NCBI GenBank assembly: GCA_025352665.1
Contig: JANXSM010000132.1
Coordinates: 1-40,867 of the forward strand
Origin: Rhodospirillales bacterium
GTDB lineage: Bacteria; Pseudomonadota; Alphaproteobacteria; Acetobacterales; Acetobacteraceae
Length of the DNA stretch: 40,867 bases
Direction: 5' to 3'
Shown here: piece after piece, positions 17,618-28,205 of the stretch
Layout: each line of letters opens with the position of its first letter
How positions within the stretch are numbered: the stretch's first letter is position 1
The notes under the pieces: generated by a model
What the model was told of the DNA's origin: nothing
Seen by the model: the letters and a program-made list of their open reading frames with translations, nothing else
Databases searched by the model: none
Program-made: the position numbers and the translations under genes

Positions 17618-17631
17618 TTACGATATCGTAA
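17618..17631. promoter_or_regulatory. Perfect 14-base AT-rich palindrome, possible operator
   Basis: TTACGATATCGTAA reads the same on both strands and stands out in an otherwise GC-rich stretch. It lies 28 bases beyond the stop of the leftward 201-residue unknown gene, and no start codon of a gene I accept is immediately downstream on either strand. It looks like a dimeric regulator site, or a relic of one, but no cognate regulator is encoded nearby. Confidence 0.3.
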
Positions 17632-17658
17632 CGAAATGGACCAGCGAGGACACGCGCC

Positions 17659-18264
17659 TCATGCCGGTTTAAAAAACCCGAAATCCGCGTGAACCTCCGC
17701 AGGCACCCCAGTGACAACCGCCACCGGTAACGCAACGGCTCCCCCGCAAAACCCAACGCGGGCGCGAACATCACCATCATCATCAATCGTCACAAAATCC
17801 GTCACCACCGCAACCGGCGTCAGAAACCCAGTGTCCATCCCCAGCATCCGGCACAGCGGACGCAACAGCTTGGCCATCCGTGGCGTGGCCGCGATCAGCG
17901 CAACCATCTCAGGATCCTCCAGCGCAACGCGCAACTGGCCGGAAAGTGCGGCGGCCTTGTACGGCACCAGCCGACACAGCCAGGCATACCCCCTTGGGAA
18001 CACCAACCCTTGCGCGCTCGCAGCCCGGCGCATCCCCGGACGACCACCGTGGCCATGCCCCACCCGCAACCGCCCAGACTGGATCGCCGCCACCAGCGCC
18101 AACACCCGCCGCTCGATCCGCCGCAGGTGGTTCCAGATCAGCCGGATCAACGCCGTCGGCAGTGCATTCCCAGCACTGCGCGCAGCCACCACCGCGCACA
18201 GTGCTTGGAGCACCAGCGAAAAACGGTCCATTGCGGAAAGTGGGGCAGATAAATTCATGAACAT
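17659..18264 (-). CDS. Unknown protein, 201 residues
   Basis: I do not recognise this protein. The N-terminal half is helical and rich in Ala, Leu and Arg (for example LIWNHLRRIERRVLALVAA), then comes a Gly-rich basic patch near RVGHGHGGRPGMRR. A second helical part carries an ARVGFCGG motif near the C-terminus. There is no signal peptide or clear membrane span. Possible starts are the ATGs at 18264, 18258 and 18231, none with a good ribosome site. It follows the isochorismatase-family gene in the same direction after a 57-base AT-richer gap, so it may be last in that operon. Its style resembles lineage-restricted proteins. Confidence 0.6.
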   Translation of the reverse strand: MFMNLSAPLSAMDRFSLVLQALCAVVAARSAGNALPTALIRLIWNHLRRIERRVLALVAAIQSGRLRVGHGHGGRPGMRRAASAQGLVFPRGYAWLCRLVPYKAAALSGQLRVALEDPEMVALIAATPRMAKLLRPLCRMLGMDTGFLTPVAVVTDFVTIDDDGDVRARVGFCGGAVALPVAVVTGVPAEVHADFGFFKPA

Positions 18265-18321
18265 AAAAAGAACACATCAGCCAACCTACGGCAATACGCA
18301 ATAATACGTATCCGAACCGGT

Positions 18322-18972
18322 TTACACCGCCAGGATCTCCGCAACCAACCCCGCCGTGCTCATTTGCCGGCAATAGCCCTTGTTGTTGGCCAGCGACGTG
18401 TCGTGCCGATGCGCGCTATGCGTGACACAGGCATCGACGGGCACCGTCACGAGATACCCGAAGTCGCAGGCATCGCGCACGGCACTGTCGATGCACTGAT
18501 CCGTCAGCACGCCCGCGATGATCAGCTGGCGGATGCCGAGATTGCCCAGCACGTAGTGCAAGTTGGTCGAGATGAACACCGAAGACGAGGTTTTGCCGAG
18601 CACGATCTCGTCGCCCACCGGGGCGATCGCCGCGGCGACTTGCGCATCGCTCGAGCCTTTCGGGCAGAACAACTTGCTGATCTTATAGTCAAGGCTGAGG
18701 TCGCGGCCGTCCTGGGTCAGGCTTTCGATGACGGTATACAGCACCTCGATGCCGCGCTCCCGGCACGCCGATTGCAACGCCTGCATGTTGGGCAGGCCGA
18801 CCTGGTCCATGGTGTCAAAGAAATAGCCGAACCGCGTCGAGATCTCCGCCTCGGACAGGCCATCGTATTCCCCGCCGCCGCGCAACGTGTAGTTCTGCAC
18901 GTCCACGAACAGCAGCGCCGTCTGCGCCGGCACCACCGGCACATCGCGGCTCAGGCCAAAATCCTTCATCAT
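18322..18972 (-). CDS. Isochorismatase-family cysteine hydrolase
   Basis: The 216-residue product has the family catalytic triad: Asp24 in LFVDVQN, Lys127 in LGKTSSSVF and Cys160 in VLTDQCIDSAVRDA, the last preceded by the usual cis-peptide-type turn. The family hydrolyses ether or amide bonds and includes N-carbamoylsarcosine amidase, ureidoacrylate amidohydrolase (RutB) and nicotinamidase. Beside pyrimidine and carbamoyl-compound genes, a ureido- or carbamoyl-substrate is plausible. The AAGGA at 18978-18982 overlaps the upstream TAA and sits five bases before the chosen ATG. The ATG at 18969 and a TTG at 18975 are alternatives. Confidence 0.88.
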   Translation of the reverse strand: MMKDFGLSRDVPVVPAQTALLFVDVQNYTLRGGGEYDGLSEAEISTRFGYFFDTMDQVGLPNMQALQSACRERGIEVLYTVIESLTQDGRDLSLDYKISKLFCPKGSSDAQVAAAIAPVGDEIVLGKTSSSVFISTNLHYVLGNLGIRQLIIAGVLTDQCIDSAVRDACDFGYLVTVPVDACVTHSAHRHDTSLANNKGYCRQMSTAGLVAEILAV

Positions 18973-18980
18973 CAAATTCC

Positions 18981-21619
<2,639 letters not shown>

Positions 21620-21629
21620 TCAGGCGAAA

Positions 21630-22040
21630 TCAGCCCGTTTGATCGCCTTCCGCTTCGAATTTCATCGCAGCCCCGTTCATGCAGTAGCGCTCGCCAGTCG
21701 GCCGCGGTCCATCTGGGAACAGATGGCCGAGATGGCCCTGGCAGCGCGCACAATGCACTTCCGTGCGGGTCATGCCGTGGCTGCGATCGACGGTGGTGGC
21801 CACGGCCTCCTCCAACGGCGCCCAGAAACTCGGCCAGCCGCTGCCGCTTTCGAATTTGGTTTCGGAATCGAACAGCGGTTGGCCGCAGCCGGCGCAGAGG
21901 AACCGCCCTGCCCGCTTCTCACCGTTGAGCGGCGATGTCCCTGGCCGTTCCGTGGCGTGCTCGCGCAACACCTTGAACGCCTCGGGCGTGAGGCGGTTTT
22001 TCCAGTCGCTGTCGCCGAGAGTCTTGGGATTTTCGCTCAT
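21630..22040 (-). CDS. msrB: Peptide-methionine (R)-S-oxide reductase
   Basis: The 136-residue product is MsrB. It has the structural Zn pairs Cys49/Cys52 (CAGC) and Cys97/Cys100 (CARC), the substrate-site GSGWPSF at 66-72, and the catalytic Cys120 in RYCMN. It reduces the R-epimer of methionine sulfoxide in proteins, usually with thioredoxin. I start at the ATG at 22040; a TTG one codon upstream is in frame. It sits between a binding-protein gene and dgdA in the same direction, an unusual place for a repair enzyme. It may simply be carried in the operon. Confidence 0.97.
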   Translation of the reverse strand: MSENPKTLGDSDWKNRLTPEAFKVLREHATERPGTSPLNGEKRAGRFLCAGCGQPLFDSETKFESGSGWPSFWAPLEEAVATTVDRSHGMTRTEVHCARCQGHLGHLFPDGPRPTGERYCMNGAAMKFEAEGDQTG

Positions 22041-22097
22041 CAAATAGATATGCGGTGACCGGCAGGCGTCGGCAAGAGGAGCCGGCGCCTGCCGCGA

Positions 22098-23096
22098 TCA
22101 ATTGCCGGCAAGCCCCTGGGCGTCCGAGAAGAAGTAGTCCTTCCAGCTCGCCGGTCGCGTCTTCAGCACCTTGATGTCTGCCATGTGAGACGCCGCGGCG
22201 AAGGTGCCGACCGGCGTGAGATCATAGAACGAATCGGGCCGCGTGATGATCGCCACCAGATCGTTCAACGAAGCTTTATCGCCAGTGGCTGCGACATACA
22301 TTTCGCAGGCCTCGCGTGGATGCGCCGCGATGAACACCGCCGCCTCGCGCGCGGCCGCCAGAAACGCCTTCACCACGCCCGGATTGGCATCGTGAAATTT
22401 TTGCAGACCGAAATATACCGCATTGCTGATCGGCCCACCCATGATCTCGGTGGATGTGGTCACGACATGCATGCCCGCGGCCTTCGACTCCGCCTCCTGG
22501 AACGGAGAGCCGGAGAAATGCCCGGTCAGCCCGCCCCCATTGGTCAGCGCGACAGCCGCGTCGGGATGGCCCAGCGTCACCTCCATCGCGTCGAAATGCT
22601 CAAAACCGGCATCGCCATACAGTTTGCGCGCCGCCATCTGCAACAAAATCGCCTGCGACGAGATCTTGACCGTGGGAACGGCGATCCGGTCGGCTGCGGT
22701 CAGGTCCGACAGGGTCTTGACCTTGGGGTTGTTGCTCAACAGCCACATCGGCGTGGCCGAGGACGCGCCATAGCCTTTGACATTGCCTTTGGTGCGATCC
22801 CACAGCAGCAGCAGGTTGGAAATGCCGGTGGTGACCACATCGACATTGCCGGAAAGCAGCGCGTCCGTCGCAGCGCCGCCGCCGCCGAACACGCTGTAGC
22901 TGGCCTTCAGCTCCGGCACGCCGAACTCTTGCGCATGTTTTTCGACTAGTCCGGACTGCTGCATCACGATGACGGCCAAATAGATAATGCCGGGTTGGCG
23001 CGTGATGCGGATTTCGTTGACCTCGGCGCGCGCTGTGCCCGCAAGCGAAGCACTCGCCAGCAGCACCGCAAGTGCTCGTGCCACAAATCGCTTCAT
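22098..23096 (-). CDS. NMT1/THI5-like ABC solute-binding protein
   Basis: The 332-residue product begins with a signal peptide (MKR, hydrophobic core, ARA before Glu25) and continues as a type II periplasmic binding protein of the SsuA/TauA/NMT1 class. It has EIRITRQPGIIYLAVIVMQQSG, a Gly-rich FGGGGAATDALLSGNVDVVTTG loop, and LVAIITRPDSFYDLTP near the C-terminus. Such proteins bind sulfonates, nitrate, pyrimidine precursors and other small anions or heterocycles. The matching ATPase and permease lie on the opposite strand across a 94-base gap. GGGGGA precedes the ATG at 23096 by four bases; the ATG at 23108 is an alternative start. Confidence 0.93.
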   Translation of the reverse strand: MKRFVARALAVLLASASLAGTARAEVNEIRITRQPGIIYLAVIVMQQSGLVEKHAQEFGVPELKASYSVFGGGGAATDALLSGNVDVVTTGISNLLLLWDRTKGNVKGYGASSATPMWLLSNNPKVKTLSDLTAADRIAVPTVKISSQAILLQMAARKLYGDAGFEHFDAMEVTLGHPDAAVALTNGGGLTGHFSGSPFQEAESKAAGMHVVTTSTEIMGGPISNAVYFGLQKFHDANPGVVKAFLAAAREAAVFIAAHPREACEMYVAATGDKASLNDLVAIITRPDSFYDLTPVGTFAAASHMADIKVLKTRPASWKDYFFSDAQGLAGN

Positions 23097-23190
23097 GGTT
23101 TCCCCCATTTTTTCGAAAGCGTAACCAGCCTTGTCACAGTGGACAAGTGCCGCGTTCTCCGTAGAAACTGGTGAGAACAAGGGAAACGCC
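23097..23190. promoter_or_regulatory. Divergent promoter region with candidate operator
   Basis: This gap drives the binding protein leftward and the ATPase/permease rightward. An inverted repeat CTTGTC-N6-GACAAG at 23130-23147 lies near its centre and has the form of a dimeric helix-turn-helix operator, for example of the GntR class. A shared operator here would tie both halves of the transporter, and the catabolic genes behind each half, to one signal. No regulator is encoded in the neighbourhood. The -35/-10 assignments are not safe by eye. Confidence 0.45.
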
Positions 23191-23928
23191 ATGATCGAAC
23201 CGCTTCTGGACGTCAGGCAGGTCACGCTTCAGTACAAAACCACCGAGCGCGTGGTGACCGCCACCCACCGGGTCAGCTTCTCTGTTCTGAAATCCGATCG
23301 CTTCGTGTTGCTCGGGCCATCCGGCTGCGGCAAGTCGTCACTGCTGAAGGCGGTCGGCGGCTACCTGGACCCGATCGAGGGCGAAATCCGCCTCGGTGGC
23401 CGCCCCATCCACGGCCCAGGGCCAGACCGGATGATGGTGTTCCAGGAATTCGACCAGCTGCTGCCATGGAAGACCGTGTCAGACAACGTCGCCTTCGCGC
23501 TGCAGGCCAGCGGAAAGCTGCGCGGCAAGGCCGCTGCCGAACGCGCCCGCCATTACATCGACAAGGTCGGCCTCAGCCGCTTCGCCGACAGCTACCCCCA
23601 CACGCTCTCAGGCGGCATGAAGCAGCGCGTCGCCATCGCCCGCGGCATGGCGATGGAGCCCGAGATCCTGCTGATGGACGAGCCCTTCGCAGCGCTGGAC
23701 GCCCTGACCCGCCGCACCATGCAGGACGAGCTTCTGCGACTGTGGGACGACACGAAGTTCACCGTTCTGTTCGTCACCCACTCGATCAACGAGGCCATCC
23801 GCATCGGCACCCGCATCCTGCTGCTCTCGCCGCATCCCGGCCAGGTCCGCGCCGAAATGAACTCCACCACCGAGCCCGTGGAACAGACCGGCCTCGAAAC
23901 CCGCATCCACGACCTGTTGTTCGCATGA
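23191..23928 (+). CDS. SsuB/TauB-type ABC transporter ATPase
   Basis: The 245-residue ATPase has Walker [10 protein letters not shown] at 42-50, a Q-loop at [11 protein letters not shown], the signature LSGGMKQR from about 139, Walker [13 protein letters not shown] and the switch His in FVTHSINEA. The QEFDQLLPW type of Q-loop is characteristic of nitrate/sulfonate/taurine-like importers, so it belongs with the binding protein across the divergent gap and with the permease that follows. The ATG at 23191 has AAGGGA seven bases upstream. A longer in-frame reading from 23131 would consume the divergent promoter and is rejected. Confidence 0.96.
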   Translation: MIEPLLDVRQVTLQYKTTERVVTATHRVSFSVLKSDRFVLLGPSGCGKSSLLKAVGGYLDPIEGEIRLGGRPIHGPGPDRMMVFQEFDQLLPWKTVSDNVAFALQASGKLRGKAAAERARHYIDKVGLSRFADSYPHTLSGGMKQRVAIARGMAMEPEILLMDEPFAALDALTRRTMQDELLRLWDDTKFTVLFVTHSINEAIRIGTRILLLSPHPGQVRAEMNSTTEPVEQTGLETRIHDLLFA

Positions 23929-23942
23929 GGGAAGTCACCGCC

Positions 23943-24821
23943 ATGCAGCATCTCGATGTCCTGGATCGTCCGCGCCCGGATGTGTTCCAAGAGGTGCAGG
24001 TGTTCGACGGCATCGGCGCCGTGGAACGGCCCATCCCGGCGTGGGAGCGCCTGTGGAACCGCGGCTGGCTACGCAAGCTAGTGATCATCGCAGCGCTTGC
24101 CGGCGTCTGGCAATTGTATGGCGTGATATCGGACAACTCGCTGCTGTTCCCCTCCTTCACCGACACCATGCAGGCCTTCATCGAAAACGTGATGAACGGC
24201 AAACTCCCAGCCCGTGCCTGGACCTCGCTGCAGGTGCTGCTGATCGGCTACATCTGCGGCGTGGCGCTGGCCACCCTGCTCTCGGTCCTCGCCATCACCA
24301 CGCGCATTGGCAACGACCTGCTGGAAACGCTGACCTCGATGTTCAACCCGCTGCCCGCCATAGCGCTCCTGCCGCTCGCCCTGCTGTGGTTCGGCCTCGG
24401 CATGGGCAGCCTGGTGTTCGTGCTGATCCATTCGGTGCTGTGGGTGGTGGCGCTCAACATGCACGCAGGCTTCATGGGCGTAAGCCCCACCCTGCGCATG
24501 GTCGGCCGCAACTACGGGCTGTCCGGCGTCGGCTACGTGGTGCGCATTCTGGTGCCCGCGGCGTTCCCCTCCATTCTCACCGGCCTCAAGGTCGGCTGGG
24601 CCTTCGCCTGGCGCACCCTGATCGCAGCCGAGCTCGTGTTCGGGGTCAGCTCCGGCAAAGGCGGCCTCGGCTGGTTCATCTTCGAGAACAAGAACCAGCT
24701 GGAAATCCCCGCCGTCTTCGCAGGCCTCCTCTGCGTCATCCTGATCGGCCTCGCCATGGAAAACGTCGTGTTCCGCTGGATCGAACGCCGCACCGTCCGC
24801 CGCTGGGGCATGCAGAACTAA
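23943..24821 (+). CDS. SsuC/TauC-type ABC transporter permease
   Basis: The 292-residue inner-membrane permease has about six hydrophobic segments and the ATPase-docking loop near residues 175-200 (TLRMVGRNYGLSG). It ends with a long conserved stretch, FAWRTLIAAELVFGVSSGKGGLGWFI, typical of taurine/nitrate-type permeases. The N-terminus has an extra roughly 35-residue cytoplasmic arm before the first membrane span. I chose the ATG at 23943 because AGGGA lies ten bases upstream. The ATG at 23925, which overlaps the ATPase stop as ATGA and adds six residues, is equally possible through translational coupling. Confidence 0.94.
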   Translation: MQHLDVLDRPRPDVFQEVQVFDGIGAVERPIPAWERLWNRGWLRKLVIIAALAGVWQLYGVISDNSLLFPSFTDTMQAFIENVMNGKLPARAWTSLQVLLIGYICGVALATLLSVLAITTRIGNDLLETLTSMFNPLPAIALLPLALLWFGLGMGSLVFVLIHSVLWVVALNMHAGFMGVSPTLRMVGRNYGLSGVGYVVRILVPAAFPSILTGLKVGWAFAWRTLIAAELVFGVSSGKGGLGWFIFENKNQLEIPAVFAGLLCVILIGLAMENVVFRWIERRTVRRWGMQN

Positions 24822-24895
24822 ATCCGGTCTGGCGGATCGCGGGCTACCACCTATGATATTCCTATGGTGCAGTGCGATGACGAAATGGCCGGTCA

Positions 24896-26185
24896 ATGCA
24901 GGTGACTGGCTCGCTCCTGCGGGAGCCCGGGTTCCTGGCGTATCTCGTCTCGGCCACCGTGGCGCGGTTCGCCCAGGCGGCGCTGACGGTCATGCTCGGC
25001 TACCATCTGTTCCTGCTGACGCACGACCCGCTGTCGCTCGGCGGTCTCGGCCTGGTACAGGCGCTGCCCGCGATCACCCTGGTGCTCTACGGCGGCCACG
25101 TCGCCGACCGCCACAGCCGCCGCACCATCGCGCTGATCACCCGCGTTGCCTTCGTGGTCCTCGCGGCCCTGCTGGCGATGGCGGCACTGGCGCTGACCGA
25201 AGCATTGGTGCCGGCGATCTATGTGGTCGCCTTCGGCCTCGGCTGCGTCGGCGCCTTCTCCAGCCCGGCGATTTCGGGGCTGGAGGCAGAGGTCATTCCC
25301 CGCAGCCGCGCCATTCGCGCCGTCTCCGTGCTCGGCTCCGCCAGCCAGGCGTCAAGTCTGGCAGGCCTCGGCATCGGCGGCCTCGCGTTCGACCTGGTCG
25401 GCCCGAGCGGCACCTACGCTCTGATCGCAGCCCTCCTCGCCGCCAGCACGCTGGTGATGCTGTTGGGTGTCACCAACACCCAAGCTCCGCCCCGCACCGC
25501 CGGCGACGGTGCAATCGCGCGCATCATTGAAGGCATCCGTGTGGTGATGGCGGATCAAATCCTGGTGGGATCCATGGCGATCGACCTGTTCGCCGTGTTC
25601 TTCGGCGGCGCCTCCGCCCTGCTGCCGATCTTCGCCACCGACATCCTGCACGTGGGTTCCACCGGCTTCTCAGCACTCCGCATGGCGATTTCCATAGGCT
25701 CGCTCGCCGCCATGCTGATCGCCGTCCGCCACCCGCCCCGCGTCCGCGCGGGACTGGCCCTGCATTTCGCCATCGCAGGCTTCGGCATTTCCATCATCAC
25801 CTTCGCCCTGTCGCGCAATTTCATCCTCTCCCTGCTGGCGCTGGCCGCCGCCGGTGCGTGCGACGGCGTCAGCATGGTGGTGCGCCAGGCCATCCTGCGC
25901 CTGGTCGCCCCCGGCCCGCTCAGAGGCCGCATCTCCGCCGTGCGCAGCGTGTTCATCTCCTCCTCCAACGAGCTCGGCGAATTCGAAAGCGGCGTGCTCG
26001 CCAAGCTGGTCGGCACCGTGCCCTCGGTGTGGATCGGCGGCAGCATCACCCTCGTCGTGGTCGGCCTGACCGCCTGGCTCGCCCCCAAACTGCGACAGCT
26101 CGACCTCGACGCTCTGGAACACCACGGCGATGATCCGGCGGAGGTATCCAGACCGGTGTCGGTCGTACAAGATGCCACGGCATAG
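24896..26185 (+). CDS. Major facilitator superfamily exporter (EntS/MFS_3-like)
   Basis: The 429-residue product shows about twelve hydrophobic segments. The MFS loop 2-3 motif appears as GGHVADRHSRRT, and an equivalent basic loop HPPRVRAG lies between the halves. The overall layout resembles MFS_3/EntS-type exporters of siderophores or small metabolites. It may release an end product of this catabolic block or import a substrate; the sequence does not decide. It begins 74 bases after the permease, with a TATGAT at 24852-24857 that could be a -10 box of its own promoter. Its C-terminal codons and stop are part of a short tandem duplication. Confidence 0.88.
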   Translation: MQVTGSLLREPGFLAYLVSATVARFAQAALTVMLGYHLFLLTHDPLSLGGLGLVQALPAITLVLYGGHVADRHSRRTIALITRVAFVVLAALLAMAALALTEALVPAIYVVAFGLGCVGAFSSPAISGLEAEVIPRSRAIRAVSVLGSASQASSLAGLGIGGLAFDLVGPSGTYALIAALLAASTLVMLLGVTNTQAPPRTAGDGAIARIIEGIRVVMADQILVGSMAIDLFAVFFGGASALLPIFATDILHVGSTGFSALRMAISIGSLAAMLIAVRHPPRVRAGLALHFAIAGFGISIITFALSRNFILSLLALAAAGACDGVSMVVRQAILRLVAPGPLRGRISAVRSVFISSSNELGEFESGVLAKLVGTVPSVWIGGSITLVVVGLTAWLAPKLRQLDLDALEHHGDDPAEVSRPVSVVQDATA

Positions 26186-26219
26186 GTGGCGTTGGTCGTA
26201 CAAGATGCCGCCGCATAGG
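26155..26219. repeat. Short tandem duplication across the MFS stop codon
   Basis: A unit of about 33 bases occurs twice (26155-26186 and 26188-26219; 28 of 32 positions match, with 16 identical bases from 26161 and 26194). The spacing is exactly 33 bases, or 11 codons, so the second copy stays in frame and repeats VVQDA and the TAG stop. The stop used is at 26183-26185; a second in-frame TAG follows at 26216-26218. This looks like a recent local slippage or duplication event. Confidence 0.8.
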
Positions 26220-26242
26220 AATTAAGCGCTTCGGAGCCCAGA

Positions 26243-27535
26243 ATGATCGACACGCCGCCGCCTGCCCGCCCCAACCGGCGCATCGTGCCACGCGCGATCG
26301 TGCTCGCCTCGCATCCCGCGGCCGCCTCCGGCGTCGGCGTCGGCTCGGCGCCCACCATCGCCTGGGGCGAGACCGACCCGCATGTGCGCGGCCCGGTCAT
26401 CGCCACCATGAACAGCAGCGTCGGCCGCAACACCATCGGCACCCACGCCGGCGCCTATTCGCTCTACCGCGCACTCGCCATCGCCGCCGGCCAGCTCGAC
26501 CCCCACCACAAGGCCGACCTCACCGAAACCTCGCCCGTCATCCAGATCGGCCCCCATCCGCAGTGGTACGACCCAGAACTGATCGTCTCGCTCGACCCCT
26601 GGGGCCATCTCACCTCCAGCATCTACGCCGAGGAAATAGCCGCCGGCTGGGACATCCGCCCCTCCATCGCCGTCACCCGCGCCCACATCAACATCCCCGA
26701 AATCGTCGCAGCCCTGGCCGCCGGCCGCCTGCACGCCGACGGCGAGGTGCTGACCGCTGCCGGCGACGCCCGGGTCACCAAAATCGCCATCGAGCCGGTC
26801 TGGTGGCTCACCGGCATCGCACGCCGCTTCGGCATCAACCCCACCGAGCTGAAACGTGCCCTGTTCGAACAGACCGGCGGCATGTTCCCCGAGCTCGTCA
26901 CCCGCCCCGACCTCGACGTGTTTCTGCCTCCCATCGGCGGCATGACCGTCTATCTGTTCGGCGACGTCGCCAAGCTCGGCCACCCCGAAACCAAAATCAC
27001 CTGCCGCATCCACGACGAGTGCAACGGGTCAGACGTGTTCGGCTCTGACATCTGCACCTGCCGCCCCTACCTCGCTCACGGCATCGAGATGTGTATCGAG
27101 CAAGCGCAACAAGGCGGCGTTGGCGTCGTCGTCTACAACCGCAAGGAAGGCCGGGCGCTCGGTGAGGTCACCAAGTTCCTCGTCTACAACGCCCGCAAGC
27201 GCCAGGAAGGCGGCGACCGCGCCGAGCGCTATTTCGAGCGCACCGAATGCGTGGCGGGAGTCACCGACATGCGCTTTCAGGAACTGATGCCAGACGTGCT
27301 GCACTGGCTCGGCATCACCCGCATCGACCAGCTGGTGTCCATGAGCAACCTGAAATACGCCCCCATCGTCGCCGGCGGCATCGAGGTGGTGAAACGCGTG
27401 CCGATCCCGGACGAGCTGATCCCGCCCGACGCCAGCGTGGAAATGGACGCCAAAAAAGCCGCCGGCTACTTTACCGAATCGGTGCCGGACGCAGCCGAAT
27501 TGGCCAAAGCCAAGGGCCGGGGGCTCGACGCATGA
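26243..27535 (+). CDS. URC1-like GTP-cyclohydrolase-II family protein
   Basis: The 430-residue product has a GTP cyclohydrolase II domain in its C-terminal half. The three Zn cysteines are Cys260, Cys271 and Cys273 in HDEC...CTC, with exactly the 11- and 2-residue spacing of E. coli RibA. The motif usually EGRGIGL reads EGRALGE here, and the 240-residue N-terminal extension is absent from RibA. Both features, with [14 protein letters not shown] and the AKKAAGYF tail, fit the URC1 family of the URC uracil-catabolic pathway rather than riboflavin synthesis. It overlaps the uracil phosphoribosyltransferase start by ATGA, the partner expected for that pathway. GGAG lies six bases before the ATG. 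It probably acts on a uracil nucleotide ring in the cytoplasm. Confidence 0.85.
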   Translation: MIDTPPPARPNRRIVPRAIVLASHPAAASGVGVGSAPTIAWGETDPHVRGPVIATMNSSVGRNTIGTHAGAYSLYRALAIAAGQLDPHHKADLTETSPVIQIGPHPQWYDPELIVSLDPWGHLTSSIYAEEIAAGWDIRPSIAVTRAHINIPEIVAALAAGRLHADGEVLTAAGDARVTKIAIEPVWWLTGIARRFGINPTELKRALFEQTGGMFPELVTRPDLDVFLPPIGGMTVYLFGDVAKLGHPETKITCRIHDECNGSDVFGSDICTCRPYLAHGIEMCIEQAQQGGVGVVVYNRKEGRALGEVTKFLVYNARKRQEGGDRAERYFERTECVAGVTDMRFQELMPDVLHWLGITRIDQLVSMSNLKYAPIVAGGIEVVKRVPIPDELIPPDASVEMDAKKAAGYFTESVPDAAELAKAKGRGLDA

Positions 27536-28158
27536 GCGTTACCATCGTCAACCACCCTCTCGTCCTCCACAAGCTCTCCATCTTGCGCAAGCGCGGAACC
27601 TCCACCGCCAAATTCCGCGAGGTTGCCCGCGAAATCAGCCTGCTGATGGCCTACGAAGTGCTGCGCGAGCTGCCGATGGAGCTGGTCTCCATCGAAACGC
27701 CGCTGGAGACAATGGAAGCGCCGATGCTGGCCGGCAAAAAGCTCTGCTTCGTGCCCATCCTGCGCGCCGGCAACGGCATCCTCGACGGCATGCTCGACCT
27801 GGTGCCCTCCGCCCGCGTCGGCCACATCGGCCTCTACCGCGACCCCGAAACGCTGATCCCCGTCGAATATTACGTCAAACTGCCAGACGACCTGGCCGAA
27901 CGCCTGGTCATCATGGTCGACCCCATGCTCGCCACCGGCCACTCGGCCTCCGCCGCGGTGGCCCGCATCAAGCAAGCTGGCGCCACCCAGATCCGCTTCG
28001 TCTGCCTGCTCGCCGCCCCCGAAGGCATCGCAGCGCTCACCGACGAACATCCGGACGTGCAGATCTTCACCGCCGCGATCGACCGCGAGCTCGACGCCCA
28101 CAGCTACATCCGCCCTGGTCTAGGCGATGCCGGCGATCGTCTGTTCGGGACGAAATAG
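27532..28158 (+). CDS. upp: Uracil phosphoribosyltransferase
   Basis: The 208-residue product has the same length as E. coli Upp. The PRPP-binding loop is [11 protein letters not shown] at 129-139, the flexible region is [14 protein letters not shown], and the uracil-site C-terminus is [17 protein letters not shown]. It converts uracil and PRPP to UMP. Translational coupling to the URC1-like gene (ATGA at 27532-27535) suggests that UMP made here feeds a degradative step rather than only salvage, as URC6 does in yeast. The start is fixed by the overlap and the family N-terminus VTIVNHPLV. Confidence 0.97.
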   Translation: MSVTIVNHPLVLHKLSILRKRGTSTAKFREVAREISLLMAYEVLRELPMELVSIETPLETMEAPMLAGKKLCFVPILRAGNGILDGMLDLVPSARVGHIGLYRDPETLIPVEYYVKLPDDLAERLVIMVDPMLATGHSASAAVARIKQAGATQIRFVCLLAAPEGIAALTDEHPDVQIFTAAIDRELDAHSYIRPGLGDAGDRLFGTK

Positions 28159-28205
28159 CACGGCCTTCAACCTTCATTAAGGGTCCGTGACCGAAACTGT
28201 CGGCC

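Noticed and set aside
26243-27535. Annotating the GCHII-like gene as ribA
   Set aside because: The long N-terminal extension, the EGRALGE change and coupling to upp fit URC1 better. No other riboflavin gene is nearby.
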